Part shown: positions 10,851-23,720 of the stretch, piece after piece
Layout of the letters: every line of letters begins with the position of its first letter
Numbering within the stretch: the first letter of the stretch is position 1
Position numbers and translations under genes: made by a program
The notes under the pieces: generated by a model
The model's database searches: none
What the model was told of the DNA's origin: nothing
The model's input: only the letters and a program-made list of their open reading frames with translations
Source of the DNA: Ascaphus truei
Taxonomy: Eukaryota > Chordata > Amphibia > Anura > Ascaphidae
DNA length: 64,000 nt
Assembly (NCBI GenBank): GCA_036426205.1
Contig: CM071568.1
Span: 41,100,648-41,164,647, forward strand
Direction of reading: 5' to 3'

Positions 10851-12030
10851 AGGTAATTGATGAAAAAAACGCCCCTACATCAGCTGCAATCATTATCCGT
10901 GCTACCAACACTATAGAATACATATTACTTTAAGCAGATATTTACCTGAAAGAATTTGGAGGAGATGATAAATGTAACATATATATACAATGTCTATCAT
11001 ATTGCAAATATTAACACACAGTTAAACATATATTTGATATAAATAGTTATCAGTAACCAATTATAAAACAACAATATAAAACAGCATCGTTTCTCTGGGT
11101 TCAAACCAAAATGAAAATACTAGTCTTGTATGTGGATCAAACCCCATCAATATTAACTATGGGTACAATTGCAATAAACTCAGCATTGTGAAATCGATAA
11201 TACATATCTAGATCCCACCTGTAGATAGAGGGATGGTCACACAAAGCCAGTTTGGAGTATATACTTAGATTTTGATGATAGAAAAAGAGATCATATGACA
11301 TTATGAACAAGTATCAAATATTGCACCCTGATGAGTGCCTAAATCAAATATCAATTCTTATAGATCCCATATGGTTGGACCAAGGACAAATTGAATTTAA
11401 ATATAAAATTAATTAAATAGGATGTGAAAATTAAAAATTAAATATAAAAATAAAAATATAAATAAAAAATATAAATTCTTTGAATTAATTGTTCATACAA
11501 ATGAAAGCCTAAACTCAAAAGGAGACTATGAAACTGGAGTCTATAGCCCCAAACAAAAGCTGGGGCCCGGAAGGTAAACCTTAAATATGTGCTACAGTGT
11601 GATATGTGAACCAAGTGTGGTATGTGAATAAGTTATGTGTACTATAAACTATATACTATAACCTATTTGTATTTATTCTATGTGGTGACTACCAGGCCCT
11701 AGTTGGCCATGTTTAAGTGGAATATCTAATGAATAAATTAATTATATATATTTAAGAGTAATATTATGGTGTTGTGCTATGTATATAAGGGTAGATTCCT
11801 CATACCATCTATTGGACCCAGTTGTCCCTATTTTAAAGTATCTATTTTATAAATCAACAATGGTGTGTAAGGAATGGATATCCATAATTTAGACGGAAAG
11901 GGAGGGCGGGTGGAACTTGGGAGGGAGGTACAATGGAGGGGGGGAGGGGGGAGGGGGGGAGGGAAGGAAAGGAGGGATGGGATGGGGGGGGAGGGGAATT
12001 GGAGGGATGATTGGGGATGGGAATAGGATT
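10851..12030. other. Non-coding stretch with G-rich tract
   Basis: There is no exon. It holds short A/T-rich direct repeats near 11400-11470 and a G-rich run at 11897-12005. It may be the remainder of the neighbouring repeat element, but I cannot prove a boundary. Confidence 0.4.
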
Positions 12031-12042
12031 AGATTACTATTA

Positions 12043-12118
12043 ACAAAGATATATTTTACATAGACATACATAGTTTATATGTTTCCGTAAGGCGCAGCTT
12101 TTTCTTCTAATATTATAT

Positions 12119-12152
<34 letters not shown>

Positions 12153-12265
12153 ATATATAATTGTATATTTATATATATAATAATATATATTATATATGAA
12201 GAGGAAAAAAGCTGCGCCTTACAGGAACATATAACTTGTATGTCTATGTAAAAAATATCTATTGT
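12043..12265. repeat. Palindrome with (TA)n centre
   Basis: Arms at about 12043-12107 and 12198-12265 are inverted copies: 'aaggcgcagctttttcttc' is answered by 'gaagaggaaaaaagctgcgcctt'. They flank a TA microsatellite. It looks like a tail-to-tail junction of two repeat elements, like the TA-centred junction at 34260-34330. Confidence 0.75.
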
Positions 12266-12288
12266 ATAACCTAATAATATATATATGC

Positions 12289-12848
12289 ACTATATGCTAG
12301 GTTATAATGGTTGAAAGGCAGGATTGCAGACCTGTCTAAGATATGTGAATGTGCTCACAAGTGATATTCTTTATTGGCTATATGCTAACGGTGGAGGTTT
12401 TTTGTTGCCTTTTTCACCCACCATAACTTAAAATGTATGGTAAACCTACCCAGCCTAGAAATATTGCAAAGCAAGTATAAACCAACCTCACACTAATGAT
12501 ACCCATCAAGGTTGAAACATGTCTGTGAGTGGTTTGACTTGCTTTGCTAGTCCCATGCTGTGCTTAAAAGCTGTGTGAATGGCGATGCATCTGCCTAAAT
12601 GGGCTCCATGTGTATGGATATTCCAGGCAAAAGGTGACGACACATTGTGTATTCATTTGCATGTCATTTCCCAGAATCCCTTGCTACAGTGGTAGCACTG
12701 TATGCTAGGTGATAATGGTTGAAAGGCAGGGGTGCAGACCTGTGTAAGACATGTGAAATGTGCTCACAAGTGATATTCTTTATTGGCTATATGCTAATGG
12801 TGGAGGTTTTTGTTGCCTTTTTCACCCACCGTAATTAAAAAAAACAAA
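12289..12848 (+). mobile_element. Diverged retrozyme-like locus, 1.35 units
   Basis: A segment starting 'gttataatggttgaaaggca' at 12301 recurs at 12709, giving a period near 408 bp. It is homologous, in the opposite orientation, to the 6255-7470 array: both share the blocks 'catttgcatgtcatttccc', 'agaatcccttgct' and 'gcagacctg'. One hammerhead lies in the single complete unit. The partial second unit stops before the ribozyme. Confidence 0.7.
12487..12529 (+). ncRNA. Hammerhead with compensatory stem I change
   Basis: Stem I is CUCACA/UGUGAG. Compared with CCCACA/UGUGGG in the 6.3-7.4 kb array, both partners of one pair changed (C-G to U-A). The core reads CUAAUGA (G5 to A). Stem II is UACC/GGUU with loop CAUCAA and a terminal mismatch. 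GAAA is intact. Stem III is the palindrome ACAUGU, and C17 follows in a GUC triplet (12521-12523). The helices are kept, but the G5 change should be strongly damaging. Confidence 0.75.
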
Positions 12849-13785
12849 ACAAAAAAAACTCTCCATTTCCAAGTTGGTACTCTTGATTTAAAGTGGACAT
12901 TGCTATGTGGTCATCCTATCTACACCTGCAGTATTGCCCTAGGGAAGTTGTTATAGCTGAAGGAAAGCATGCATTTTAAATGCCCGTGATGTTTCTTTGA
13001 TGCATTTTACTGCCCCTGAGAGAGAAAGTTTACAAAGAGTCAATATAAAATGTGTATTTTTACTATCGGCTTATTCAATTCCGCCCGAAAACGTCTGAAT
13101 CGGTCACTTCAGTTGATCTGGGATAAGACCCTAAGAATTATTGTCAGAGTCCAGAGTCTCACTTTTCCATAGACCAAACTCATTTCTTTGATGAGGTGAT
13201 AGGAAGGTCTGGAGGTTTTGCTGTGAGAACAGAATATACCAATAAATTGTGTTGCAATTACTGTATAAGTATGGATCCTGTGGGCCCCATACGTGAGAGG
13301 GGCAATATATTATAGTAATCTCCTTATCCCCTCCAGTATTTAAAATGTTCAGTACATGGAGAAATTTAGCAAAATAAACATTATATTTTCAAGCATTATG
13401 CAAACATATTCCAATAAAATAACATTTGAATGATGACATTAGTGTTCTTGGGAAATATTTAGTAGTTCTCAAGATTCCTAACAGTGATAATTCATGTGAT
13501 ACGAAATCTCGCACCTTATTAAATCTAGCATCTGAATACCTAATTTTGTGAGTTTGGGTCCATTTGCATATTCACCACCTGAACCAAATTGCATCTTAAA
13601 ATGCTGTTGTTCACACAATTTAGATATGTGAGAACTGATAAATGAGTATAGTGAGATAAACATGCAATAATGTCTGCTTTTCACATGGCAGCTTAATGAA
13701 TAGGGTAGTGGTGTACTGTAGCTAGTATTACTTCCTGGTAAAACATTTTATAAATAAATAAAATAAATGTGCGGTCCCCTGGGCA
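12849..13785. other. Intron, short L2-like 3' end near 13731
   Basis: I see no gene. The segment 13731-13768 'cttcctggtaaaacatttta' plus a TAAA repeat matches the 3' end of the L2-like LINE at 40770-40805, so it is probably a severely truncated L2 insertion. Confidence 0.4.
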
Positions 13786-14246
13786 AATTTTTTTCAGGGC
13801 CCCATTATGAGTGAACATATTCCGTATATTCAAGAGTTTCCTTCTGTTACACAAACGTGTTGGCGACCCTGCGTCTCCCCCCCCCCTCTTTTACACCTCA
13901 CTCTCCACTATTTACACCTCTCTCCTCATGTATTTCCCCCCTCTTACACCCCATCCCTCACTTCCCCATTTTTCCTCTCAAACTCTTCCCCCCCCCCGGC
14001 TATCACTCAGTAACCGTAACCCCCCACCCACTCCCCGTCCACACTCAATCCAGCTCCCTTAATCCTCCCCTCCTCACACTCCGTTCCCCCTCCGCCCCCT
14101 GGTCCCACACACACACACACACACAATTTCCTCACACACACATACAATTCCCCTGCTATAATACAGTACCCCCCCCCCCCATACACAAATTGGAATAACC
14201 ACCTACATTCACACAAATGGTTAACAAACACTGGTGTACAGTAAAC

Positions 14247-14460
14247 CAGCGGTGCGCAAACTAGGGGACTGACTGCAGGGGGGCGCAGGGTTTACAGAGG
14301 CACCGCACGCTTCCCGAAGGCACTTAAATTATGTGCCAGGGAAGCGTCGAAGACCTCTGTAAACCCCACTCACCTTGGCTCTGGTGTCTTCTTAGATGCG
14401 TTGCCATGGCAACGCAGCGTCAAATCACACCGCACAGTCATGTGACGTCACGTTGCCATG
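14247..14460. mobile_element. 5' end of a CG-rich hAT MITE
   Basis: It begins CAGCGGTGCGCAAA and contains the family's 'ttgccatggcaacg', 'gtcaaat' and GTGACGTCA blocks. It then runs into an (AGAGAC)n satellite and no 3' terminus is found, so satellite expansion may have split or replaced the rest. Confidence 0.6.
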
Positions 14461-14573
14461 TCAGAGAGAGAGACACAGAGAGAGAGACACACAGAGAGAC
14501 ACACAGAGAGACAGAGAGAGAGATAGAGATAGAGAGAGAGAGAGAGAGAGAGACAGTAAGAGAGAGAGAGAGA

Positions 14574-14627
<54 letters not shown>

Positions 14628-15235
14628 CACAGTGAGAGAGAGAGACACAGTGAGAGAGAGAGACACAGAGAGAGACACACACAGCGCGAGAGAGAGAGAC
14701 AGAGAGAGAGAGACACACACAGAGAGCGAGGGACACACACAGAGAGCGAGGGACACACACAGAGAGCGAGAGACACACAGAGAGAGCGAGAGACACAGAA
14801 AGAGAGAGAGACACAGAGAGAGAGAGATGGAGAGAGAGACACAGAGAGAGAGACACAGAGAGAGAGAGAGACACAGAGCGAGAGAGACACAGAGAGAGAG
14901 AGAGACACAGAGCGAGAGAGACACAGAGAGAGAGACACAGAAAGAGAGAGAGACACAGAGGGAGAGAGACAGAGAGAGAGAGACACACAGAGCGAGAGAG
15001 ACACAGAGAGAGAGAGAGACACACAGAGCGAGAGAGACACAGAGAGAGAGACACAGAGAGAGAGACACAGAAAGAGAGACACAGAAAGAGAGAGAGACAC
15101 AGAGGGAGAGAGACAGAGAGAGAGAGACACAGTGAGAGAGAGACACACAGAGCGAGAGAGACACAGAGAGAGAGAGAGACACAGAGACAGAGAGAGACAG
15201 AGAGAGACACACAGAGAGCGAGAGACACAGAGACA
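14461..15235. repeat. (GA)n/(AGAGAC)n satellite
   Basis: This is about 775 bp of GA repeats interspersed with GACACAGAGAGA units. All long open frames here are low-complexity Arg/Glu or Ser/Leu artefacts. A 'gtagagatggga' just after it (15252) resembles one end of the TA MITE at 29510. Confidence 0.95.
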
Positions 15236-15280
15236 GTACTGCTGTCCTGGGTAGAGATGGGAGAATCTTTTTGCGGATTG

Positions 15281-15640
15281 GAGCCTCAGTCAGTGGGTGG
15301 AGCCTCAGGGAGGAGAGCAGTGCAGGGCTGGAGCCTCAGTCAGTGGGCGGAGCCTCAGGGAGGAGAGCAGTGCAGGGCTGGAGCCTCAGTCAGTGGGCGG
15401 AGCCTCAGGGAGGAGAGCAGTGCAACGCTGGAGCCTCAGTAAGTGGGCGGAGCCTCAGGGAGGAGAGCAGTGCAGGGCTGGAGCCTCAGTAAGTGGGTGG
15501 AGCCCCAGGGAGGAGAGCAGTGCAGGGCTGGAGCCTCAGTCAGTGGGTGGAGCCTCAGGGAGGAGAGCAGTGCAGGGCTGGAGCCTCAGTAAGTGGGCGG
15601 AGCCTCAGGGAGGAGAGCAGTGCAAGGCTGGAGCATGCGG
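15281..15640. repeat. 50-bp minisatellite, 7 copies
   Basis: Exact 50-bp periodicity starts at 15281, 15331, 15381 and so on. Units begin gagcctcagtcagtgggcgg and contain 'aggagagcagtgcagggctg'. Copies differ at a few positions (cagt/aagt, gggc/gggt), suggesting recent expansion. Confidence 0.95.
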
Positions 15641-15899
15641 CTGAGAAAGGCGAGAGGGAAGGGCCAGATCAGGGGGGAGAAAGAGACATAAAAGGGAGAG
15701 AAGAGACATAGAAAGAAAGAGAGAAAAAATGAGAAGCGAGAAATACATAAGAGGGAAAATAAAGCATGTGTGAGAAAAGAGAGATGGGAAAAGAAAGAGG
15801 CTTTAGGAGGGAGAACAAATAGACATGAGGTGAAATTAATAAGAGAAATACATAAGGGGAGATCAGATAGAAATAATACTAAAGGGTGTAATAAAATAA

Positions 15900-16435
15900 A
15901 GACATGCTGGGGGAATAGGGGAGAGAAAGACATGCTGGGGGAGAGGAGAGAAAGGGGAGAGAAAGACATGCTGGGGGAAGGAGAGAAAGGGGAGAGAAAG
16001 ACATGCTGGAGGAGAGGAGACAAAGGAGAGGAAGACATGCTGGGGGGAGAGGAGAGAAAGACATGCTGGGGGGAGAGGAGAGGAAGACATGCTGGGGGGA
16101 GAGGAGAGAAAGACGTGCTGGGGGGAGAGGAGAGAAAGGAGCAAGAAAGACATGCTGGGGAGAGGAGAGAAAGACATGCTGTGGGGAGAGGAGAGAAGGA
16201 CATGCTGTGGGGAGAGGAGAGAAGGACATGCTGTGGGGAGAGGAGAGAAGGACATGCTGGGGGGGAGAGGAGAGAAACATGCTGTGGGGAGAGGAGAGAA
16301 AGACATGCTGGGAGGAGAGGAGAAGAAGACATGCTGGGGAGAGAGGAGAGAAAGGAGAGAGAGAGACATGCTGGGGGAGGAAGAAGAATTATAAATATAT
16401 AAGGGGAAGAGGGGACAGAAAGACATGCTGCAATA
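15900..16435. repeat. Minisatellite, 'gacatgctggggggagagga' units
   Basis: About 18 or more tandem copies of a 25-35 bp purine-rich unit with the constant block 'agacatgctg' lie in a broader purine-rich tract running from 15640 to 16660. Confidence 0.9.
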
Positions 16436-16659
16436 AAAAGAGCAATATGAAGTGGAAAATAATAGTAATAGGGGGGAGAGACAGATATTGGAGGAAATAG
16501 ATAAATATGGGGGGGGGGAGAAATTGAGAAACACATTTGGGGAAGGAAAGAAGAAAATACACGAGAGAAGGGGAAAAGATAGAATGAAATGAAGGGTGTT
16601 GGAGAAGGACACTAAGGGGAAATGGAGAGAGAAATGCATGAAGAGGATGGGGGAGTAAA

Positions 16660-17819
16660 GAGACATTACGGCCCTGTCTGTATGACACCGGGATGGTGTC
16701 AAGACTTTCCAGTTCCAGATACTGTAGCAACACCCGAGATTACACACGTTGAAATACTGTGTACCGCGTGCAGCTGCTGGAAGGCTAAACAATGTCACCC
16801 ACGGTATGTGGTGTTTTTTCTCAGTGTGGAGGAATTGCACTTAGCAAGACATGCTGTTCCCGTGACAGCGAGAAACTAACTCTACACATGTCACTGAGTC
16901 CCATATCAGCCTCTTTTCTAATGGTATTGCTGAAGACTCATCGGGACTTATTTTTCAGTGTATCTAGGCTATGGAACTTTGGACAAAATATAATGCAGTT
17001 GATCTGCCCTATTTTACTAAACTAAAAAAATAAATAAATGTAACTTCAATAAGATTCAGTTACTTTGATACATCCAGTTCAATTTTTTTGGGGTATCTCT
17101 TTGCCGCCTTTATACAGTGAAAAATAGATCCCATTGTATTTAGTGAATGGAATCTCAGGGAGATATGTTTCAAGATGTTCAAAATCCAGAGGAAAATATT
17201 TCAATTGAGTAAGTTTACACTAGTGAGAGATATATATATATATATACACACACTATATATATCATCATGCTTTATATATATAATATAACCCCTCTCATAG
17301 CCACTTCCCAAATTTCTCACTGGCATAAAGAAAATTGGATCAAAGAAACGTGACGCACAGTGAAAATGATGCAATTTTATACCCGATTTTGACGCAGTGC
17401 TTCAGTTTGCGAAACTTGATTTTAACTTTCTTCCTACTACTCAACAGGCTTGCTACAAAATTAATATTATATGTAACCCCTCTCTTATTTACCTCAGACT
17501 AGCATCTACTACTGAGGCGGGGGTCTGTGTCCTCTGTCTATATACCTTACCCCCACACGTGGCCATAGGTCAGACAGAGGGATGCAGAATACAGTAATGT
17601 TTATAACACAAGAGTATTTATAATGTAATTATCGCTAGGCACCAATATAACAATATGATCCGCAAACGAGAGGATCATTCAGTACATACACAATGTCATT
17701 AGATATAAACCCTTCACACAAGATGCTGCGCAGGTGTGTGTGTGTTAAAGTCTTTGTACCAAGGCCTCCCAGTCCTTGGTGATCAGGCCGTGCTGTGTGA
17801 TACCAGTATCTCGTTGGAG
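16660..17819. other. Intronic stretch with TA microsatellite
   Basis: No gene was recognised. A short TA/CA run lies at 17229-17285. From about 17600 to 17819 the sequence is the host of the small hammerhead insertion described next. Confidence 0.45.
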
Positions 17820-17937
17820 AATAATGGTAAATGCTGCACACCACAAAAAAAACAAAACATGAGAAAGACCATACGGTCGAAACGTTGTATGTTATTGGCT
17901 TCAATAAATTAGAATTTAGAAATCCGTCAGTGCTCTG
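17820..17937 (+). mobile_element. 118-bp hammerhead insertion with 16-bp TSD
   Basis: The 16-mer cagtatctcgttggag occurs at 17804-17819 and again at 17938-17953. The 118 bp between holds a hammerhead-like motif followed by 'ttggcttcaataaatt' and a short tail ending 'gtcagtgctctg'. A perfect long direct repeat around a short non-coding insert is what target-primed reverse transcription leaves. The insert looks like a severely 5'-truncated copy of the hammerhead family, keeping only the ribozyme and 3' end. Confidence 0.65.
17857..17888 (+). ncRNA. Hammerhead-like motif
   Basis: The core reads AUGAGAA (A8 with A at position 3, so the C3-G8 pair is not preserved). One extra A follows, then stem II GACC/GGUC with loop AUAC, GAAA, and the palindrome ACGU. 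Stem I keeps only two pairs. It is structurally recognisable but probably inactive. Confidence 0.6.
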
Positions 17938-17984
17938 CAGTATCTCGTTGGAGCTCATGTATTGAAATGTAAGTTGTAGGCCTG

Positions 17985-18600
17985 TACTTCACAAAGGCAT
18001 GTAGCGGGAAATGAAAGCTGATATGTAGGGAGAAGCAGACGAGTGGAGTGCCTTGAATGTAAAGAGGAGAATTTTGTGGGTGATTCGAAACTTGATGGGA
18101 AGCCAGCAGAGGGATTTAATTAGGAGATGAGCAGACACTATTTTGGGATAAAGTAAAATTATTGTAGCAACATTTTGGATAGATTGTAAAGGAGAAAGTT
18201 GTGAGGCAGGGAAACCTGTTAGCCGTATGTTACAATAATCCAGACGGGAGTGCATATGGGCATGCATTAGAGTTTTAGCAGTAGCGAGACAGAGGAAAGA
18301 GTGGATCTTGGCGATATTAAGGAGTAAGAAGCCATTAATGTGAACGGAGAAGGAAAGGGACAAGTCAAATGTCACACCTAGGCAACGTGTTTTGGTGACA
18401 GGGTAGATGGTAGAACCATTTATGGTGCTGAAAAAAGGGGATATTGGGCCAGGTTAAGGGGGAAATAGGAGGAGCTTAGTTTTAGACATATTAAGTTTAA
18501 GGTGGTGGAGTGCCATCCACAAGGATATAGCAAGGAGGCAATCAGAGACTTGGGACTGGATTGCAGGTGTGAGTTTAGCGTTAGGTAGATATATCTGCAT
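17985..18600 (-). pseudogene. L2-type LINE reverse transcriptase C-terminus
   Basis: The minus strand encodes a thumb-like segment with HSRLDYCN (usual SRLDYCN), LQSIQN (usual LQ-VQNAA), LCWLPIKFRI (usual LHWLP---RI) and FKALH followed by PYIS. Upstream on the same strand (18440-18600) is SLWMALHHLKLNMSKTKLLL, the L2 'WM--N-LKLN--KTE' block. Frames are interrupted at about 18380 and 18450. No catalytic box survives. Confidence 0.8.
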
Positions 18601-19471
18601 AGAGATGATATCTTAGGCCAAAACAGTTAATGAAGTCAGTGAATGAAATATGTATATAAAACTTGCACAATGTGCCTTTTTACCTGCCAGTCATAGCATT
18701 CCATTTTATGAGTGACTGAGAAATTTAGCTCAGCAGCCTTTTCCTTCAACATCAACTAAAATGACACGCTGACCTTGTATGATCACGCTGTGACCTTGTG
18801 AGATCAAGATCAGCGAGCTTGCTGCATTAGTCCTGTGTATTTGACTTAAGAATGCTGAGACAGTGCAGAGATTTGAATCTCAACTCTGCAGGATTTGGAA
18901 GTTGCACTTAAAAATAAACTGGCTGCCTTTTGTACAGACAACAGCAGCTATTCATGCTGGACAAAATTTTATCCAAAGAGGAAATATGTGCCAACATTAT
19001 TTGTAGGACTTAAAATATTGAAACTTGAATAACACACTTTCTTTTCTTCACCGTTCATTTTTGGAGACTCATTTATTAAAGTCTCCCTGTTGGTGGAAAT
19101 AAGAGCACCAGACTTTTTGAAAGAAATCGAAAACAATGCAAATGTTATTGTTATCGCATTAGAACGTTCTCCTTGTCACACTTTACAAAAGAAGATCGCC
19201 AAGGAGCTCGCATTGCAGCAAAAGGATACATTAAATTAACCGTTTCAGTTAAATATTGGGTTCAGTAACGGGGGTTAGGTAAATTCATTTAAAAATAAAA
19301 AAAAGATTTTAGGAAAATCAGTAGACCAGTCATATACTGATATGTATATGTATATAAATTAATTCAATTACTGCAGTTAATGGTGACATTTGTCCACAGA
19401 ATTTTGGTATAGAGCGCTATAAATGAATTCCTATCACCATGGAAGGATTAAATATAAATACTCCGCCTAGC
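18601..19471. other. Intronic stretch, no gene seen
   Basis: AT-rich, apparently unique sequence. I found no transposon end or exon. Confidence 0.45.
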
Positions 19472-19473
19472 TA

Positions 19474-19709
19474 GGGTTGCCAGGTGTCATATCCAAAAAT
19501 ACTGGACCGCTTTCTAAGCACCAGCGCTTCCAGGCACACTTGAGCTTACCGCCACTGCACTCGCGCTTGTCACCACCTCCGCCGACATCACGCTTGCCGC
19601 CGCCGCCGCCACAATGGTAATACCGTGTCCGGTATTACCTCCAATTTTATACCGGACAGACATCAGAATTACCCGCCTGCCCGGTTGAAAACCGGACACC
19701 TGGCAACCC
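19474..19709. mobile_element. TA-flanked MITE, 'GGGTTGCCAGGTGTC' ends
   Basis: The ends GGGTTGCCAGGTGTC and GACACCTGGCAACCC (minor mismatch inward) are inverse repeats with TA on both sides. 'ccggtattac' and 'taccggac' repeats lie inside. A Tc1/mariner-type non-autonomous element is the simplest reading. Confidence 0.7.
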
Positions 19710-19719
19710 TACGGCTAGC

Positions 19720-20070
19720 GTGTGACTTAGGCTTAGTCCGTAGAGACTGAAGCCGTGTGGAGGCACGCTGAGGCTGAGGGAAAGTGGTGCTTTCTCTGGC
19801 CTTAGAGCGCGCGCCGTCCGTGGGCGTGTCTGGGGGCGGGCCAGTGACGTCACGGAGCTGGTTCGCCCTCATTGGGCGAACCGCTCACGTGACCGGCCGT
19901 GCGCTCCGGCAAGCGAAGAAACTAAAGATTTCTTAAGACACACGCTTCCGCAGGCGTGCGGAAGCGTGCGTGAGCCCCTGCTAAAGCCGCTCTCATTGCG
20001 GCTGCAGGGGCTCAGTGCCGAGCAGCAGCGCGCCTCAGCACGGGCGCTGACCATGCTCGAGGCCTTAGAT
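19720..20070. mobile_element. GC-rich MITE, 'gagctggttcgccctca' family
   Basis: The stretch is CpG-rich with an internal hairpin: 'gagctggttcgccctcattg' is followed by 'ggcgaaccgctcacgtga'. The same core occurs reversed at 37441-37490 and in shortened form at 27395-27430. Edges near 'ttaggcttag' and 'gccttagatc' are provisional. Confidence 0.5.
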
Positions 20071-21410
20071 CATTGCCTTATACAAAAAAAAAAGTTTCAT
20101 TATTTTTCTGTATGAGCTAGTGGTGCCTGCTAACAAGCAGCAGGGTAAACATGAGATTTTGCTGGAAAGACAGCCACTTAAAAAAAGGTCCTTCAGCGTA
20201 TGCAGTCACTACAATGGAATGTACAGCTACATAATTATTGTTTCCCAAGTTGACATTAACAGATAATCCCAGGGATAATTAGACGAGTACTCCATGCAGT
20301 ATAAACTTACCCCAGCCAAACTATAAACTGCAGAGAATCACACATGTAAGTTTGGACATTTTGGTGATCAAATCACATTTGCTTACTTGTACCCAAAGCA
20401 CAACCAGACAAGAGCAGAGATAAAAAAAATATATATGTTTTGAATGATGTCAGCTAGTCATAATATCAATTATCTTCTACTGTATTATGTGTTTTAACTT
20501 TCATTTTTTTTCGCTGTTATTCTGCCTTTAATTGTAACTTTTACCGGTTTTTAAATGTAACTTTACTGTTGCAATGTGCTTTCTTTACGGGCTCTCATTT
20601 TTCAGTATTGGACTCATGAAAAATACATACTGTATAATAATATATAAAATTGATATATAACATACACAGATGTATGAACATATTTTTGAGGGACAATATC
20701 GTTTCATCCTATTATGTAATCACGGTAAACTAAATAAAAGCTGAAATGCTTGTCAAAAAAGTAAGGTTTTCTTTATGCTGTTTTGTGAACCTCCAAAAAG
20801 AGGGTGGTAATAAGCACTATGGCTAATTACTTAGCACAGCAGAGCAGAGATTGTCGGCGGAAGTGTTTAGGAAAGGACTTACAGTACAGTGTGGGTAAAA
20901 AAAGACAATGACCAGTCAAGGTATGTGATTAAAAGTCTGGATTGCCAACAGCGTTTTTGTGTTGATTTATCTTTTTTTTAATGGAAAATTATTTCTGTGT
21001 AATTATAATGTATTTCCTTCTTTGGATACATTCAGCCGGAAATGAGGTAAACATCGTAGTTTTAAGCAATGTTTTTTTTCCTATGAAACCATATTATGTA
21101 CAGTATGAATAGGTATTTTTGGTGAACTTCCCTTGGCATGATCCAGCACACATTCCTAATACTGTACACACAAAGACTGATTCTATTAAAAAAACCTTTT
21201 GGGCATTGTTTGTGCTACAGATGTAGCCGACGTTATTGCAACCTGTTGCACACTGCAGCGTGAGATGCATAACGCGTCAGTGGGAGAAGCAGCCATTGTT
21301 TTGCATCAGCCTTGCGTTTGAAGGAGACGGGGCAATCGTGTCATTTCACCCATGTGAGTGAGCCATGGGTTACAATAATGTTAACTATATCTCTAGGTCA
21401 TGTTCTAGTT
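20071..21410. other. Intron; small TA-flanked MITE end at 21218
   Basis: Mostly unique AT-rich sequence. At 21216 a TA is followed by CAGATGTAGCCGACGTTATT, a close relative of the terminus of the MITE at 46411-46570. The other end is not clear. Confidence 0.4.
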
Positions 21411-21772
21411 CAGGGGAGCGCAAACGTTTAGTGCTGAGCCGCCCTGTCTCTCTCCGCCCGGCTCTCGCGCCCCCCCGCCTACCTTCATCCGCATCAAATG
21501 ATGCTGCGGGGTCATGTGACGTCACGTGACCCGCGGCGTAATTTGACGCGTGTGACGTCACTTCACATTGCGCAGCGGCGTTGCCATGGCGATGCAACAC
21601 AACCGGCTGAATCCCGGTAAGTAAACATTTGCAGGGGCCACACGCGATCCCCCCGGCATTTAATTTTAAATGCCTGGGGGAAGAGCACGGGGCCTCTGCA
21701 ACTTCCCGCGCCTCCCCCAGCAAAATCTCCCGCCCCCCCTGGGTGTCGCGCCCCCCACATTGCGCACCGCTG
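21411..21772. mobile_element. Complete hAT MITE with perfect 8-bp TSD
   Basis: It starts CAGGGGAGCGCAAA and ends TTGCGCACCGCTG, and ttctagtt flanks both sides. The interior has GTGACGTCACGTGAC, 'ttgccatggcgatg' and a 'gcatttaattttaaatgcc' hairpin. It belongs to the same family as the copies at 29901 and 52902. Confidence 0.9.
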
Positions 21773-22359
21773 TTCTAGTTCACACAACGGTTTGGTTGTG
21801 GCAGGAATGGATATGATAACTTTGTCAGATTTGGATCCGTGGTGTTGGCAAATGTTGCATGGTTCACTACATCCTGCGAAAGCTTCGTACTTTAGTTCTG
21901 AATTCTGCTTAGTGTAGACTTTAATTTTGTGGACATGCACATCTAAAAAGTCATGTCTTGTTGGTATTAATTGTTCAATAGATTTTTAGCTTGAACTGGA
22001 TATTCTTCATACTCATACTCTAGTTTGTGTGTTTCAGGACCTGGGTAAAATGTGTGTATGTATTGTGGCAAACGGCTACCTTTATGTAGTGCTGCCATTT
22101 GCCCAGGCTCTTCGTGACACAGTCTTCTAGGGCTTAATTTGTAGAAAAACGGGACAAACACATGTACACAAAGGAGCACTCGGCTCTCAACCTTCAGTGC
22201 TTTATTTTTCCATTAGTGACACTAAACATTTTAAACACCGTCACTTTAAGAAACAAAATAAATCATAAAAAGAAACATCTACTCCTGTCAGGAGGTTAAC
22301 TCACATGCATATCCCTATCTGCAATGTTTGCTGGTTAAGCCAGTTACGCACTTTAAATA
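21773..22359. other. Intronic stretch, no gene seen
   Basis: Unique-looking sequence between the hAT MITE and the LINE relic. 22140-22310 may be repeat-derived but I could not assign it. Confidence 0.4.
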
Positions 22360-22745
22360 ACACAAACAGATAATATTGAGTCCTTCGCTGTCAGTTGGGG
22401 ACAGCGACCCAATAAGCCAGGGTCTGAGGTTAGAAGGGCGAGAGCGGGAGAGAAAAAGAAGGGCATGTAGATCATGAGAGGAGGATAGGGCAGAGTTGGA
22501 GTTTCTGACCATGTTGTCAGTGTCTGTAGCGGGGCTGAAAAAGGAAAGGGAGGAGCGCAAAGTGGGGTCAAGAGCCGACAGGTTAATGGAGCACAGGTTT
22601 CTGCAGAAGTGAGGGGTAGATGGAGGTAGAGAAGGGGAGAAGTGAGAGAGCGAAAACGATATAACATGATGGTCAGAGAGAGGAAAGGAGGAAATGGAGA
22701 AGTCAACAAGTAATACGTTTTTAGTGAAAACCAGGTCCAGGTATT
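22360..22745 (-). pseudogene. L2-type LINE, endonuclease end and linker
   Basis: The minus strand encodes LDLVFTKN followed by FPLSDHHVISFSL. This is the typical end of an L2 apurinic endonuclease domain, with the conserved SDH containing the catalytic histidine. A degenerate linker towards the RT follows. Two frames alternate, so the copy is dead. Confidence 0.75.
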
Positions 22746-23715
<970 letters not shown>

Positions 23716-23720
23716 TACAG

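Noticed and set aside
14331..15254. Long open frame rich in Arg/Glu (and Ser/Leu antisense)
   Set aside because: It is the (AGAGAC)n satellite translated; a 6-bp repeat cannot produce stops in several frames. No start context or homology.
15257..15711. Repetitive frames with GGEQCRAGASVSG-like units
   Set aside because: Translation of the 50-bp minisatellite; units shift frame between copies, as expected of non-coding repeats.
15586..16840. Two long minus-strand frames (316 and 325 residues)
   Set aside because: They are antisense to the 'gacatgctgggg' and 50-bp minisatellites and read as Ser/Pro/Leu repeats.
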